From NCBI GenBank assembly GCA_046734795.1, contig JBKPRX010000136.1, positions 1 through 39,075 of the forward strand: a stretch of 39,075 nucleotides of DNA, in the 5' to 3' direction. Below, piece by piece: positions 15,075 through 22,433 of this stretch (its first letter is position 1; each line of letters opens with the position of its first letter). The notes beneath the pieces were generated by a model. It made no database searches. It was not told the DNA's origin and saw nothing but the letters and a program-made list of their open reading frames with translations. The stretch comes from JBKPRX01 sp046734795 (GTDB lineage: Bacteria > Actinomycetota > Thermoleophilia > Gaiellales > Gaiellaceae). The position numbers and the translations under genes are program-made.

Positions 15075-15975
15075 GCACGTCGAGTATCGCGAAGAGCCGT
15101 GTCGGAGCGCTTTGAACGCCGTACGCGGCATGCCGTTCAAGTGGTCGCTGAACCCGTACATGGGCTGCGCTCATCGCTGCACGTTCTGTTACGTCCGCGC
15201 GTTCGAGCGGCGCGCCGATCGTCCATCGGACGACCGGTACGGCACGAGCATCCGCGTCAAAGTGAACGTCGCGGAGGTTCTGCGCCGCGAGCTCGCACGG
15301 CCTTCGTGGCAGCGCGAGGGCGTCGCGATCGGTGCGGCGACCGATCCATACCAGCCTGCTGAGGGCCGTTACCGGCTGACGCGCGCCTGCTTGGAGGTGC
15401 TCGCGGAAAGCGCGACGCCCTTCTCCATCATCACTCGCGGCCCGATGATCGTGCGCGACCTCGACGTGCTGCAAGAAGCTGCGCGGCGCGCGGAGGTCTC
15501 CGTGACGTTCTCGATCCCCACGCTCGACTACGACGTCTGGCGAACGACTGAACCGTCGACCGCGCCGCCGCAACAGCGACTGCGTGCGCTCGAGCAACTC
15601 GTCGCCGGCGGGATCAAAGTCGGCGTGGGGATGGCGCCGATCCTCCCGGGACTCAGCGACAAGCCCGAGCTACTCGCAGACGTCGTTCGCGCCGCGCGCG
15701 CGGCCGGAGCATGCGGCGTTTGGGCGAACCTCCTAAACCTCCGTTCCGGGACGCGCGAGCACTTCCTCGAACACCTCGCCGAAGACTGGCCCGAGCTCTT
15801 ACCGGAGTACGAGGCTCTGTACGCCGGCCGTGCCTATCTCGACGCCGCGACGACGAAGCCGGTCCGAGCCGCAGTCGCCGAGCTCGCCAAGGAGCACGGG
15901 ATCCGCGACCGTCGTCGCAATCCGATCACGCCCACCGCCGACGCGGAGCCGGAGCAGCTGCTTCTCGCCGTGTGA
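15073..15975 (+). CDS. Radical SAM protein of the SPL/Rv2578c-like family
   Basis: 300 aa. The iron-sulfur motif G-C-A-H-R-C-T-F-C-Y-V supplies C32, C36 and C39 (C-x3-C-x2-C), preceded by S-L-N-P-Y-M-G. G-A-A-T-D-P-Y-Q-P and I-I-T-R-G/K-type strands follow, as in the spore-photoproduct-lyase-like group to which many actinobacterial Rv2578c proteins belong. It should bind a 4Fe-4S cluster and cleave SAM to a radical. The substrate of this subgroup is not established, and there is no evidence that it repairs spore photoproduct. The start shares the CATG with the MBL gene. It is followed 47 bases later by a two-component pair. Confidence 0.87.
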   Translation: MHVEYREEPCRSALNAVRGMPFKWSLNPYMGCAHRCTFCYVRAFERRADRPSDDRYGTSIRVKVNVAEVLRRELARPSWQREGVAIGAATDPYQPAEGRYRLTRACLEVLAESATPFSIITRGPMIVRDLDVLQEAARRAEVSVTFSIPTLDYDVWRTTEPSTAPPQQRLRALEQLVAGGIKVGVGMAPILPGLSDKPELLADVVRAARAAGACGVWANLLNLRSGTREHFLEHLAEDWPELLPEYEALYAGRAYLDAATTKPVRAAVAELAKEHGIRDRRRNPITPTADAEPEQLLLAV

Positions 15976-16009
15976 CGGCAGCCCGAACGGAGATCGCCAC
16001 TGCGACCAC

Positions 16010-16015
16010 TAGACT
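16010..16015 (+). promoter_or_regulatory. -10-like box TAGACT of the response regulator gene
   Basis: TAGACT is followed by 7 bases and the GTG at 16023, with no ribosome site: leaderless arrangement. Confidence 0.45.
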
Positions 16016-16022
16016 CCCGCGC

Positions 16023-16655
16023 GTGGCCGCGTCTCCTTCGGAGATCACATGTCTGATCGTCGACGACCATGAGGTCGTCCGCGAAGGGCTTCGCCTCTCG
16101 CTCTCTCGCGCGCCGCACATTCGCGTGATCGGCGAAGCGTCGGACGGCGCGAGCGCGGTTGCGCTTGCGGAACGCCGGCGCCCGGACATCGTGATCATGG
16201 ACGTGCGGATGCCCGGCATGGACGGGCTCGAGGCGACGAAGGAGCTGATGGAGAAGGTTCCGGACACGTCCGTCCTGATCTTCACCGCCTATTCGGAGCG
16301 GAGCCTCCTGAGCCGTGGGCTCGAGTCCGGCGCGAAGGGCTACATCTTGAAAGAGGCCCCGCACCAGACGCTTCTGCGCGCGATCGAGAAAGTTGCGTCG
16401 GGCGAGGGCTACGTCGATCCGGCGTTGATGCCCGCGTTCCTCACGGGCCGCGAGAAAGACGAGATGCTCACGAGTCGCGAGCGCGAGATCCTGCAACTCC
16501 TCGCCGACGGGATGTCGAACGCAGACGTCGCGGGCAAGCTCTTCATCAGCCAGGAGACTGTGAAGAGCCACGTGCGGCACATCCTCGCGAAACTCGAAGC
16601 GGACACACGCACGCACGCAGTCGCGATCGCGCTGCGCGAAGCGATCATCGACTGA
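16023..16655 (+). CDS. NarL/LuxR-family response regulator
   Basis: 210 aa. The receiver domain spans about 8-125 with acidic pair D14-D15, phospho-acceptor D60 in I-V-I-M-D-V-R-M-P-G-M-D-G, T in F-T-A-Y and K in Y-I-L-K-E. A LuxR-type HTH spans about 145-205 (L-T-S-R-E-R-E-I-L-Q-L-L-A-D-G-M-S-N and T-V-K-S-H-V-R-H-I-L-A-K-L). It is a transcription activator or repressor switched by phosphorylation. The partner is probably the kinase starting 7 bases after its stop. The target is unknown. Confidence 0.92.
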   Translation: MAASPSEITCLIVDDHEVVREGLRLSLSRAPHIRVIGEASDGASAVALAERRRPDIVIMDVRMPGMDGLEATKELMEKVPDTSVLIFTAYSERSLLSRGLESGAKGYILKEAPHQTLLRAIEKVASGEGYVDPALMPAFLTGREKDEMLTSREREILQLLADGMSNADVAGKLFISQETVKSHVRHILAKLEADTRTHAVAIALREAIID

Positions 16656-16661
16656 CCGCCG

Positions 16662-17300
16662 ATGGCCGACGAGCGGCAGCATGCAGAGCTGACCGCGCAG
16701 ATCCTCGGCGCCGAGCAGGACGAGCGGCGCCGCATTGCGCTCTTTCTCCACGACGGGCCGGTGCAATCGCTGTCCGGAATCGCGCTGATGCTCGACGCGG
16801 TGCTCCATTTCATCGAGCGAGAGAACTATGACGCCGCACGCGAGGTTCTCGTGAAAGCGCTCGACAGACATCGGCGCACGATCGGTGAGCTTCGAGATCT
16901 CTCGTTCAACCTCGAACCCGTCGTGCTCCGCGACCAAGGGTTCACCGTGGCGGTGCGTGCCCTCACGGATCGGCGCGCGCAGGAGCACGGCATCCGAGTG
17001 GATCTGCAAGTCGAGGATGCGGAGCAGCTCGACGAGCAGTCGCAGGCGGCTTTGTACGAGATCGTCCGTGAGGCGCTGGACGGCGCCGTTCGCCGGGGCC
17101 CGCCGACGACCTTCGAGGTCACCGTGCATCGAGCCGCCGGAAGCTACGAGATCGCGATCGTCGACAACGCGCCCGCCGAGCGACGACGGCGGTCTGTCGA
17201 GGTTCTCGAAGAGCGAGTGCGCACACTCGGCGGATCGCTGAGCGTCGAGCACTCCGATTCGGGCACGCACCTGACGCTCCGGTTGCGTGCGGACGGGTAA
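16662..17300 (+). CDS. Sensorless histidine kinase with degenerate ATP-binding domain
   Basis: 212 aa. A HisKA_3-type dimerisation helix has E-R-R-R-I-A-L-F-L-H-D-G-P-V-Q-S-L at 21-37 with phospho-acceptor H30. A HATPase-like domain follows (about 125-210), but the N-box N-A-x-K-H-A is replaced by R-E-A-L-D-G-A-V-R-R-G (136-146), which lacks the Mg-ligand Asn. The D-x-G-x-G box is V-D-N-A-P-A-E (167-173) without the glycines. There is no sensor or membrane domain. It may be a phosphatase, an adaptor or an inactive kinase for the regulator just upstream. The ATG at 16662 lies 6 bases after the regulator's stop, so the two are cotranscribed. Confidence 0.82.
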   Translation: MADERQHAELTAQILGAEQDERRRIALFLHDGPVQSLSGIALMLDAVLHFIERENYDAAREVLVKALDRHRRTIGELRDLSFNLEPVVLRDQGFTVAVRALTDRRAQEHGIRVDLQVEDAEQLDEQSQAALYEIVREALDGAVRRGPPTTFEVTVHRAAGSYEIAIVDNAPAERRRRSVEVLEERVRTLGGSLSVEHSDSGTHLTLRLRADG

Positions 17301-17313
17301 CAGCGCCGATCGC

Positions 17314-17319
17314 TAGCAT
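17314..17319 (+). promoter_or_regulatory. -10-like box TAGCAT of the 62-aa gene
   Basis: TAGCAT is followed by 9 bases and the ATG at 17329. No Shine-Dalgarno is visible. Confidence 0.4.
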
Positions 17320-17328
17320 CTCCGGCCG

Positions 17329-17517
17329 ATGCCCGACGGTCACTTGGTCTTCGTCCCGAGTCCGCGCGGTTACGAGTTGCGCGAGCGCGAAGGCGACGCG
17401 CCGGCGCTCGGCGCGACACTCGAGGAGGACGGGAAGCAGATGCACGTGACGAAGGTCGCGCCGTCGCCGCTTCCACACGACGACCGCGTCTGCGTCTACG
17501 TGCAGGCCGGCGCCTAG
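17329..17517 (+). CDS. Small hypothetical protein, 62 aa
   Basis: I do not recognise it. It has no membrane segment or signal peptide; the predicted content is mostly beta strands (H-L-V-F-V-P-S-P and V-C-V-Y-V-Q) around a charged middle. GC3-rich codon use and a -10 box just upstream support it as a gene, as does the fact that its TAG shares the CTAG tetranucleotide with the stop of the convergent flavoprotein. One cysteine (C55) only. Function unknown. Confidence 0.6.
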   Translation: MPDGHLVFVPSPRGYELREREGDAPALGATLEEDGKQMHVTKVAPSPLPHDDRVCVYVQAGA

Positions 17518-18584
17518 TCTGCCCCGCTCGCCTCGCGTGCGGCCGTCTCCGCGGCGACGAGGCCGAGGACGAGCGCGGTCGCGAGCCCGCTCGAGTAGCC
17601 GCCGGTCGAGATGCCGCCGACATCCACACCGGCGGCGTACAGCCCCGCGATCGGCCGGCCGCCCTCGTCGAGCACGCGAGCGTGCGAATCGACGCGGAGA
17701 CCGCCGACCGTGTGCGTGACACCGACACCGACGTGAACCGCGAGCCGGCCGCCGGTCTCCTCACGGACCTCGCCGCCGGCGCGTCGGGCCGCTTCGACCA
17801 TGTCGGCGACCGTTCGATCACGGACACGCTGCGACAACGCCTCAGGTTCGAGGACGTACCACGCCGTGCCGCCGGGCCGGTCGGCGATCGCCTGCGCCAG
17901 GTTCGTCTCCGACCACGAGACTTCGTCCTGGAAGAAGCGCTCGCCGTCCTCGTCGACGACTGTTGCGAACGTGCCGTACAGCTGCGCCAGACCGACGAAG
18001 TCCTCTTCGCCCACGCGCGCCGGTTCTGCGGGAACTGCGCGCCCGTAGAACTCGTCGAGCCCGTTCGTCAATGCAGCGCCGCGTGCACGTGCGTAGTCGA
18101 TCCCGTCCCCTTCGCTCCAGGGGTTCGAGCGAACACGCAGTCGTCGCTCGCGTGCGAGCCGGACGGGAAACCCGCCGGTCGCGAGTACGAGCGGCGGCTC
18201 CTCGTCGGCCCGCAGAGGCGTCTCGAGCTCGACGGAGCCGACGTGCGCGAGCAGCGTCTGCGTCAACGCGCTCGGGTCGAAGCGCTTGCCGGCGGTCCGA
18301 GGATTGCCGGTCTCATCCCACACCGCGGACGCGCCGAGCTCGAGGAGCCACCCCAGCGCGTCGTCGAACCGTTCGTAGACGAGCTGTTGCAAGTCCGCGT
18401 CGCCACCGGGGCACTCGGCGCGAAAGTCCTCGAACGACCGGTAGCGCCAGATCACGCAGCTCGAGAGGAGCATCGAGCCGCCCGCGCGCGATCCCTTCTC
18501 GAGCACGCGCACCTCGCAACCGAGCTGGCGCAGGCGAGCCGCGGCGACGAGCCCGGCCATACCTGCGCCGGCAATGGTGACCAC
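17514..18584 (-). CDS. FAD-dependent oxidoreductase (FAD_binding_2-like, short form)
   Basis: 356 aa. The dinucleotide motif G-A-G-M-A-G-L-V-A-A starts at residue 6, then E-K-G-S-R-A-G-G at 29-36. The flavin C-terminal motif G-L-Y-A-A-G-V-D-V-G-G followed by G-G-Y-S-S-G-L-A lies near 310-335. The pattern fits the fumarate reductase/ketosteroid dehydrogenase-type FAD family, but it is clearly shorter than those enzymes (usually 450-560 aa), with a reduced substrate domain. The substrate is unknown. GTG follows the VOC gene's TAG with no gap, so translation is coupled. Its stop overlaps that of the plus-strand 62-aa gene. Confidence 0.82.
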   Translation of the reverse strand: MVTIAGAGMAGLVAAARLRQLGCEVRVLEKGSRAGGSMLLSSCVIWRYRSFEDFRAECPGGDADLQQLVYERFDDALGWLLELGASAVWDETGNPRTAGKRFDPSALTQTLLAHVGSVELETPLRADEEPPLVLATGGFPVRLARERRLRVRSNPWSEGDGIDYARARGAALTNGLDEFYGRAVPAEPARVGEEDFVGLAQLYGTFATVVDEDGERFFQDEVSWSETNLAQAIADRPGGTAWYVLEPEALSQRVRDRTVADMVEAARRAGGEVREETGGRLAVHVGVGVTHTVGGLRVDSHARVLDEGGRPIAGLYAAGVDVGGISTGGYSSGLATALVLGLVAAETAAREASGAD

Positions 18585-19298
18585 CTACGTCAGCGAGAAG
18601 CTCGGCTTGTGCTCGACGTACTCGATCCGAACCCGATCGGGGCCCCACACGAACACGGCGTACGTGTTCGGCGCGTCGACGATGTCGTCGATCTCAACGC
18701 CGAGCTCGTTCGCCGCGTCGATGTGCTCTTGCGCAGAGTCGACGAGGACGGCGAGGTGATTCAGCAGAGGCTGTTCGGGCGCGCCGGCTCCACCCGGAAC
18801 GAGCTCGACGAACGCGCCTCCGACCTCGACGCGCGGATGGCCGCCCGCGGAAGGCTCCCACGGCTGGAACCCGAGCGCTTCGTATTCCGCGGCGGCGGCG
18901 GCAGGTGCGTCCGCCCGCAGCGTCACGTGGTCGAGGTCGTAGTCGACATCCGTCGGCGCTTCGACGAGCCCGAGACGAAGACCCTCGCGACCGACATCGA
19001 AGTAGGCCTCGCCCGGATGGGGACGCTCGATCGCGAGGTCAGCAGGAAGCGACGACAACGCTTCCTCGATGTCGTTGACGCGTAGAGCGACGTGCTCCAA
19101 CGCGCCGCGCTCGCGCGGTGGATCGGCTACGAACAGCGTCAGCTTTCCGCGCCGCGCGTTCGAGCCGATCAGGACGAAGCGCTCTGTGCGCTCGATCTCG
19201 TGCATCCCGAGGTGCTCGACGGCGAACGCCGCGACGGCGTCCGGGTCGGCGACCCACAGAGCGACGTGATCGAGTGTCTTCGGACGCACCCCCGCCAC
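18585..19298 (-). CDS. Two-domain VOC protein (extradiol dioxygenase/HPPD-like fold)
   Basis: 237 aa with two VOC modules. The first, about 8-110, has L-D-H-V-A-L-W-V-A-D and L-E-H-V-A-L-R-V-N-D. The second, about 118-230, has L-D-H-V-T-L-R-A-D and ends R-I-E-Y-V-E-H-K-P. His and Glu in these positions usually bind a metal. Such proteins include dioxygenases, lyases and isomerases; no substrate can be assigned. The GTG start lies one base after the TAA of the upstream gene, and the stop abuts the flavoprotein start, so the three are an operon. The coupled flavoprotein suggests a small oxidative pathway, which is inference. Confidence 0.82.
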   Translation of the reverse strand: MAGVRPKTLDHVALWVADPDAVAAFAVEHLGMHEIERTERFVLIGSNARRGKLTLFVADPPRERGALEHVALRVNDIEEALSSLPADLAIERPHPGEAYFDVGREGLRLGLVEAPTDVDYDLDHVTLRADAPAAAAAEYEALGFQPWEPSAGGHPRVEVGGAFVELVPGGAGAPEQPLLNHLAVLVDSAQEHIDAANELGVEIDDIVDAPNTYAVFVWGPDRVRIEYVEHKPSFSLT

Positions 19299-19299
19299 G

Positions 19300-19635
19300 T
19301 TACTTGCGCCGATCCACTGCGCGCTGCAGCTGCGCCTTGTTCATCCGCGAGCGGCCCGCGATGTTCATCCGCTTCGCCTCGTTGTAGAGCTGCTCCTTCG
19401 TTCGGCCCTTGGGGCGATTCGTGCCGGAGCGGATCCCGCCGCGGCGGCCCGGCGACATGTCGCGACGCGAAGTTCGCGACGACGTCTTCGCCTCGCCGGC
19501 TTGTGCGCGCTCCTTGTTCACCGTGCGAGCCGCGATCTCTTTCGCCCGCTTGGTCGGCACGCCCTGCTTCTGTTCGCTTTCCTTGATGTGCTCGTACTGG
19601 CGCTCGCGCTTGGCGCTCCATGCCTTCTGCGGCAT
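19300..19635 (-). CDS. Basic SAP/Rho_N-like protein (often annotated plasmid stabilisation protein)
   Basis: 111 aa, very basic. The N-terminal part K-R-E-R-Q-Y-E-H-I-K-E-S with A-A-R-T-V-N-K-E-R-A is a conserved helical block. The C-terminal part T-K-E-Q-L-Y-N-E-A-K-R-M-N-I and M-N-K-A-Q-L-Q-R-A looks like a SAP/Rho_N helix-extended-helix, usually a nucleic-acid binder. Relatives are widely labelled plasmid stabilisation protein, but nothing plasmid-like is nearby and the name should not be trusted. The ATG has a good GGGAGGGG ribosome site. It is first in the coupled VOC-flavoprotein operon. Confidence 0.78.
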   Translation of the reverse strand: MPQKAWSAKRERQYEHIKESEQKQGVPTKRAKEIAARTVNKERAQAGEAKTSSRTSRRDMSPGRRGGIRSGTNRPKGRTKEQLYNEAKRMNIAGRSRMNKAQLQRAVDRRK

Positions 19636-19712
19636 CGTGCCCCTCCCGTGTCGATTGCACGGAGGTGTTACCCAGATGCGGAGGCGTTATGCGTGCGTGC
19701 GAGCCGAGCTGA

Positions 19713-20018
19713 TCAGTTGATCGGCTCGTTCTGGACGTTGTGCTCGGTCGCATACGTCTCGACGAGCTGATTCACGACGTCCATGCCCTCGTTGAAGGCG
19801 TAGTTGATGCGGACGAACGGCTGCCACTTGTCGGGCAGCGCGTCCTCCGGAAAGATCGCCTCCACCGGGCATTCCGGCTCGCAAGCGCCGCAGTCGATGC
19901 ACTCCTCGGGGTCGATCACCAACTGCCGCTCGCCCTCGTGGATGCAGTCGACCGGACACACGTCGACGCAGGAGCGGTCTTTGATGTCGATGCACGGCTC
20001 GGCGATGATGTAGGTCAT
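19713..20018 (-). CDS. fdxA: FdxA-type seven-iron ferredoxin
   Basis: 101 aa. Cysteines C9, C17, C21, C25 and C40, C43, C46, C50 give the two-cluster pattern of 3Fe-4S/4Fe-4S ferredoxins. The start M-T-Y-I-I-A-E-P-C and C-V-D-V-C-P-V-D-C-I-H-E-G are close to mycobacterial FdxA. The C-terminal extension (about 57-101) is longer than the cluster domain needs. It is a soluble low-potential electron carrier; partners such as P450s or oxidoreductases are not evident, although a flavoprotein lies downstream. The ATG follows TAGAGT by 9 bases and has no ribosome site. Confidence 0.93.
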   Translation of the reverse strand: MTYIIAEPCIDIKDRSCVDVCPVDCIHEGERQLVIDPEECIDCGACEPECPVEAIFPEDALPDKWQPFVRINYAFNEGMDVVNQLVETYATEHNVQNEPIN

Positions 20019-20025
20019 GGGCGGC

Positions 20026-20340
20026 CTACTCTAGCGAGGTCGTCAGCTGGTCGACCAGCTCAACTGCGCGCTCGACGAGGGCCGACTTCGCGACGACTTG
20101 ATCGAAGCCGGCGGCGTGCGCTGCCTTGAGTCCAGCGGTGTCCGTGTGGTTCGTGTAACCGAGGATCGGGATGTCCGGATAGGTCTCGGCGACCTCCACG
20201 GGGTCGACGCGCGCGACGTCGACGACGACGAGATCCGGGTCCTCGGCGGTGTCGGTCGTCACGAGCCGGTGCGTCGGCAACAGACCCTCGAGCTTGCCGC
20301 GGAAAAAGAGATCGACCCCACAGAGCAGGATCGTCGCCAC
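20026..20340 (-). CDS. Atypical receiver-like (CheY-fold) protein
   Basis: 104 aa from GTG. The alternating pattern fits a receiver: I-L-L-C-G-V-D at the first strand, L-V-V-V-D-V-A with a candidate acceptor Asp, P-I-L-G-Y-T-N with the Thr/Ser position, A-G-F-D-Q-V-V-A-K with the conserved Lys. The acidic pair after strand 1 is reduced to one Asp (D10), and the segment between strands 1 and 3 is short. It may be a phosphorylation-independent pseudo-receiver. It has no output domain. A TACCCT box lies 6 bases before the start. It sits just upstream of fdxA and is divergent from DUF309. Confidence 0.65.
   Translation of the reverse strand: MATILLCGVDLFFRGKLEGLLPTHRLVTTDTAEDPDLVVVDVARVDPVEVAETYPDIPILGYTNHTDTAGLKAAHAAGFDQVVAKSALVERAVELVDQLTTSLE
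20028..20033 (-). promoter_or_regulatory. -10-like box TAGAGT of fdxA
   Basis: TAGAGT on the minus strand is followed by 9 bases and the ATG at 20018. It overlaps the last codons of the receiver-like gene, so fdxA may have its own start. Confidence 0.4.
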
Positions 20341-20346
20341 GACGGG

Positions 20347-20352
20347 AGGGTA
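20347..20352 (-). promoter_or_regulatory. -10-like box TACCCT of the receiver-like gene
   Basis: TACCCT is followed by 6 bases and the GTG at 20340, with no ribosome site. Confidence 0.4.
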
Positions 20353-20383
20353 CGCGGGCAGGGCTCGCCGCTCAAGGCCTTGG

Positions 20384-20389
20384 TAGCGT
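20384..20389 (+). promoter_or_regulatory. -10-like box TAGCGT of the DUF309 gene
   Basis: TAGCGT is followed by 7 bases and the GTG at 20397. It lies back to back with the TACCCT box of the divergent receiver-like gene. Confidence 0.4.
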
Positions 20390-20396
20390 CGGGCAC

Positions 20397-20732
20397 GTGT
20401 CGACCGACTCCGGCGGCGGGCACTTCGAGCGCGGCGTCGAGCTGATCCGCGCAGGTCGCTACTTCGATGCCCACGAGGAGCTCGAGCTCGCCTGGCGTGC
20501 GGCGGCCCCGGAAGAGCGCGACTTCTACCAGGGGCTCGTCCACGTCGCGGTCGCCTGGTACCAAGCGGGCCGGGGCCGGCGGATCGGGTACACGCGCCAG
20601 CTCGAGAAAGCGGCGCGTCGGCTCGGCCCGTACGCGCCGACACATCGCGGGATCGACGTGTCCGCCGTCTTGCGACAGGTCGACGCCGCCCGCGCACGGT
20701 CGACGCTCGACGTCGAGCCTGTGCGGATCTAG
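20397..20732 (+). CDS. DUF309 family protein
   Basis: 111 aa. The signature F-E-R-G-V-E-L-I-R-A-G-R-Y-F-D-A-H-E-E-L-E-L-A-W at 10-33 and F-Y-Q-G-L-V-H-V-A-V-A-W-Y at 47-59 identify the DUF309 helical-bundle family. The conserved H-E and the central Q-G could bind a ligand, but no function is established. GTG start, no ribosome site. Its stop shares a CTAG with the convergent DUF1697 gene, so the two genes end within the same four bases. Confidence 0.87.
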   Translation: MSTDSGGGHFERGVELIRAGRYFDAHEELELAWRAAAPEERDFYQGLVHVAVAWYQAGRGRRIGYTRQLEKAARRLGPYAPTHRGIDVSAVLRQVDAARARSTLDVEPVRI

Positions 20733-21268
20733 TCCTGCGCGAGCTCGCGCAGCTTGCGAAGTGTGTTCGCGTTGCGGACGGTGACGCTCTTGTAGAGCTC
20801 CGTGCCCGCGATCCGGCCCGCCCGGGCGCGCGACGCCTGCGCGGCCATGCGGCGATGGAAGACCGCGCCGCGGACGTACCGCACTTCCTCGACCTCGGAG
20901 TTCAGTGTGGGCAGCTCGTCGAGCAGATCCGCGCGGTCGACCTCCGGCCAGAGAAACCAGACGTTGCAGAGGTAGTCGCCGTCCTGCGCCCAGCCCTTCG
21001 GCAGCGCATCCGCGATGCGCGCGATCTCGTCTGCCGGCAGGACGAGCACGCGAACCGGCTGGCCGAACTCCTGCTCGAGCGCAGCCTCGATTCGCGCCGC
21101 GAGTCGCCGCGGGCTCGCGCGCCTCGTCTCGAAGATCGCGTTCCCGGAGTTGATGTAAGTGGACACCGACCTCAAGCCGAGCTTCTCGAGCACGCGCTTG
21201 AGCCGCGGCATCTCGACTTTGGACTTCCCACCGACGTTCACGCCGCGGAGCAGGGCGACGTACCTCAC
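20729..21268 (-). CDS. DUF1697 family protein
   Basis: 179 aa. The family start Y-V-A-L-L-R-G-V-N-V-G-G-K is at residues 3-15. I-N-S-G-N-A-I-F, F-L-W-P-E-V-D and a C-terminal T-V-R-N-A-N-T-L-R-K-L block follow; all are diagnostic. Function unknown. The GTG overlaps the CcdA stop (GTGA), so it is the last gene of the long minus-strand operon beginning at the GAF-SpoIIE phosphatase. Nothing links it chemically to cytochrome c maturation. Confidence 0.88.
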   Translation of the reverse strand: MRYVALLRGVNVGGKSKVEMPRLKRVLEKLGLRSVSTYINSGNAIFETRRASPRRLAARIEAALEQEFGQPVRVLVLPADEIARIADALPKGWAQDGDYLCNVWFLWPEVDRADLLDELPTLNSEVEEVRYVRGAVFHRRMAAQASRARAGRIAGTELYKSVTVRNANTLRKLRELAQD

Positions 21269-21975
21269 AACGTGTCGAGGCCGACCTTCTCGAGCGCGCG
21301 GTTCAACGCCACGCGCAGCCACCAGTCGCGATGGAAGAACAAGAGCAGACCGAGCGCGATCAACGTCGCGCCGCTTGCGACCTGGATGGCGTAGTAGTGG
21401 TCGCGCAACCAGCGAAATGCGCTCATGGCGCGGGCAAACGCGACGCCGGCGAGCATGAACGCAACCGCGAGCCCGGCCGAGTAGGCGGCAAGGAGCAGCG
21501 AGCCCTTGAGGACGGTCCGGACGTCGCTCGCGAGCACGAGCACCGCGGCGAGCACGGTTCCGATGCACGGCGCAGCGCAGACAGCGAACGCGCAGCCGAG
21601 CAGCAAGCTCGAGCCGCGCCGCTGCGCGCCGCCGAGCAGGCTCGGCGCGAGAATTCGCTCGGGCCAAGGAAGGAGGCCGAGGAACGTGAAGCCGAGCACG
21701 ACGAGCACGAAGCCCGCGATCTCGGTCTGGACGCTCGGACGTACGATGCCGCCGATCGCGGCTGCGCCTGCGCCGAGCAGAACGAACACGAGCGTGAAGC
21801 CGATGATGAACGGAACGCTCGCGGTGATCACGCGGCGCGCGGAGCCTTGCGAGCCGAGTGCACGCGGATCGACACCCGAAACGGTCGAAAGGTAACCCGG
21901 CAGGAGCGGCAGCACGCACGGCGTGATCACGGACACGAAGCCCGCAAGGAACGCAATCGGGATCCGCTCGGCCAC
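21265..21975 (-). CDS. ccdA: CcdA/DsbD-type thiol-disulfide transmembrane carrier
   Basis: 236 aa with six hydrophobic segments. The paired redox cysteines are C20 in I-T-P-C-V-L-P-L and C137 in A-A-P-C-I-G-T, the hallmark of CcdA. It passes electrons from cytoplasmic thioredoxin across the membrane to reduce extracytoplasmic thioredoxin-like proteins, here most likely the TlpA/CcmG protein two genes upstream. The GTG overlaps the CcmH stop by one base (TAGTG). No ResB/ResC or CcmF haem-lyase genes are within the window. Confidence 0.92.
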   Translation of the reverse strand: MAERIPIAFLAGFVSVITPCVLPLLPGYLSTVSGVDPRALGSQGSARRVITASVPFIIGFTLVFVLLGAGAAAIGGIVRPSVQTEIAGFVLVVLGFTFLGLLPWPERILAPSLLGGAQRRGSSLLLGCAFAVCAAPCIGTVLAAVLVLASDVRTVLKGSLLLAAYSAGLAVAFMLAGVAFARAMSAFRWLRDHYYAIQVASGATLIALGLLLFFHRDWWLRVALNRALEKVGLDTL

Positions 21976-22433
21976 TACGCCTCGAAGCCGCGCAACGCCT
22001 CGTCGACGCGACGCTCGAGCTCCGGGTCGAGCGGTGCCGCGACGTCGACCTCCGGCTCGTCCGGCCTACGCTTGCTCCATCGCCAAGCCGCACCGGCGAG
22101 CACAGCCGCCCCCGCGAGGATGCCGACGATCGGCAGCCACCACGCGAGCAGGTCGAACCCCGCTCGTGGCGGGGCCGCGAGGATCGCGGGACCGAACTCG
22201 TCGACGAGCTCGCGCTTGATCTGACCAGCCGTCGCCCCTGCGCAGATTCGGCCTGCGATGTGGCGCTTGATCTGCGTCGCCGTCGGCGAGTCCGATTGGT
22301 CGAGCGTCGTCTTGCAAACGGGGCACATCACTTCGCCTTCGAGCGTCGCCTGCGATGCCCTCGGCGCTACACACGCAGCCGCCGAAGACGCGAGCGCGAC
22401 GAACACGAGCGCAGCGACCGCGACGAGCCTCAT
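21975..22433 (-). CDS. ccmH: CcmH-like cytochrome c maturation protein
   Basis: 152 aa. A signal segment covers 1-20. The redox motif M-C-P-V-C (C37, C40) sits at the usual place, followed by the three-helix bundle with R-H-I-A-G-R-I, R-E-L-V-D-E-F-G-P-A-I-L, then one membrane segment (about 98-120) and a charged tail. CcmH holds apocytochrome c thiols reduced and presents them to haem lyase. The ATG overlaps the stop of the TlpA gene (ATGA). The ends are extracytoplasmic cysteines and a cytoplasmic tail. Confidence 0.88.
   Translation of the reverse strand: MRLVAVAALVFVALASSAAACVAPRASQATLEGEVMCPVCKTTLDQSDSPTATQIKRHIAGRICAGATAGQIKRELVDEFGPAILAAPPRAGFDLLAWWLPIVGILAGAAVLAGAAWRWSKRRPDEPEVDVAAPLDPELERRVDEALRGFEA

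Noticed and set aside
14101..15597. 498-residue minus-strand frame across the MBL and radical SAM genes
   Set aside because: Out of frame with both; Arg/Ala-rich and without motifs.
15073..15975. A spore photoproduct lyase
   Set aside because: It shares the radical SAM subgroup pattern, but is short and lacks convincing lyase-specific features; the family contains many uncharacterised members.
19300..19635. Evidence of a plasmid or integrated element from the plasmid stabilisation name often given to this family
   Set aside because: No replication, partition, integrase or attachment sequence is nearby; neighbours are ordinary chromosomal genes with similar composition.
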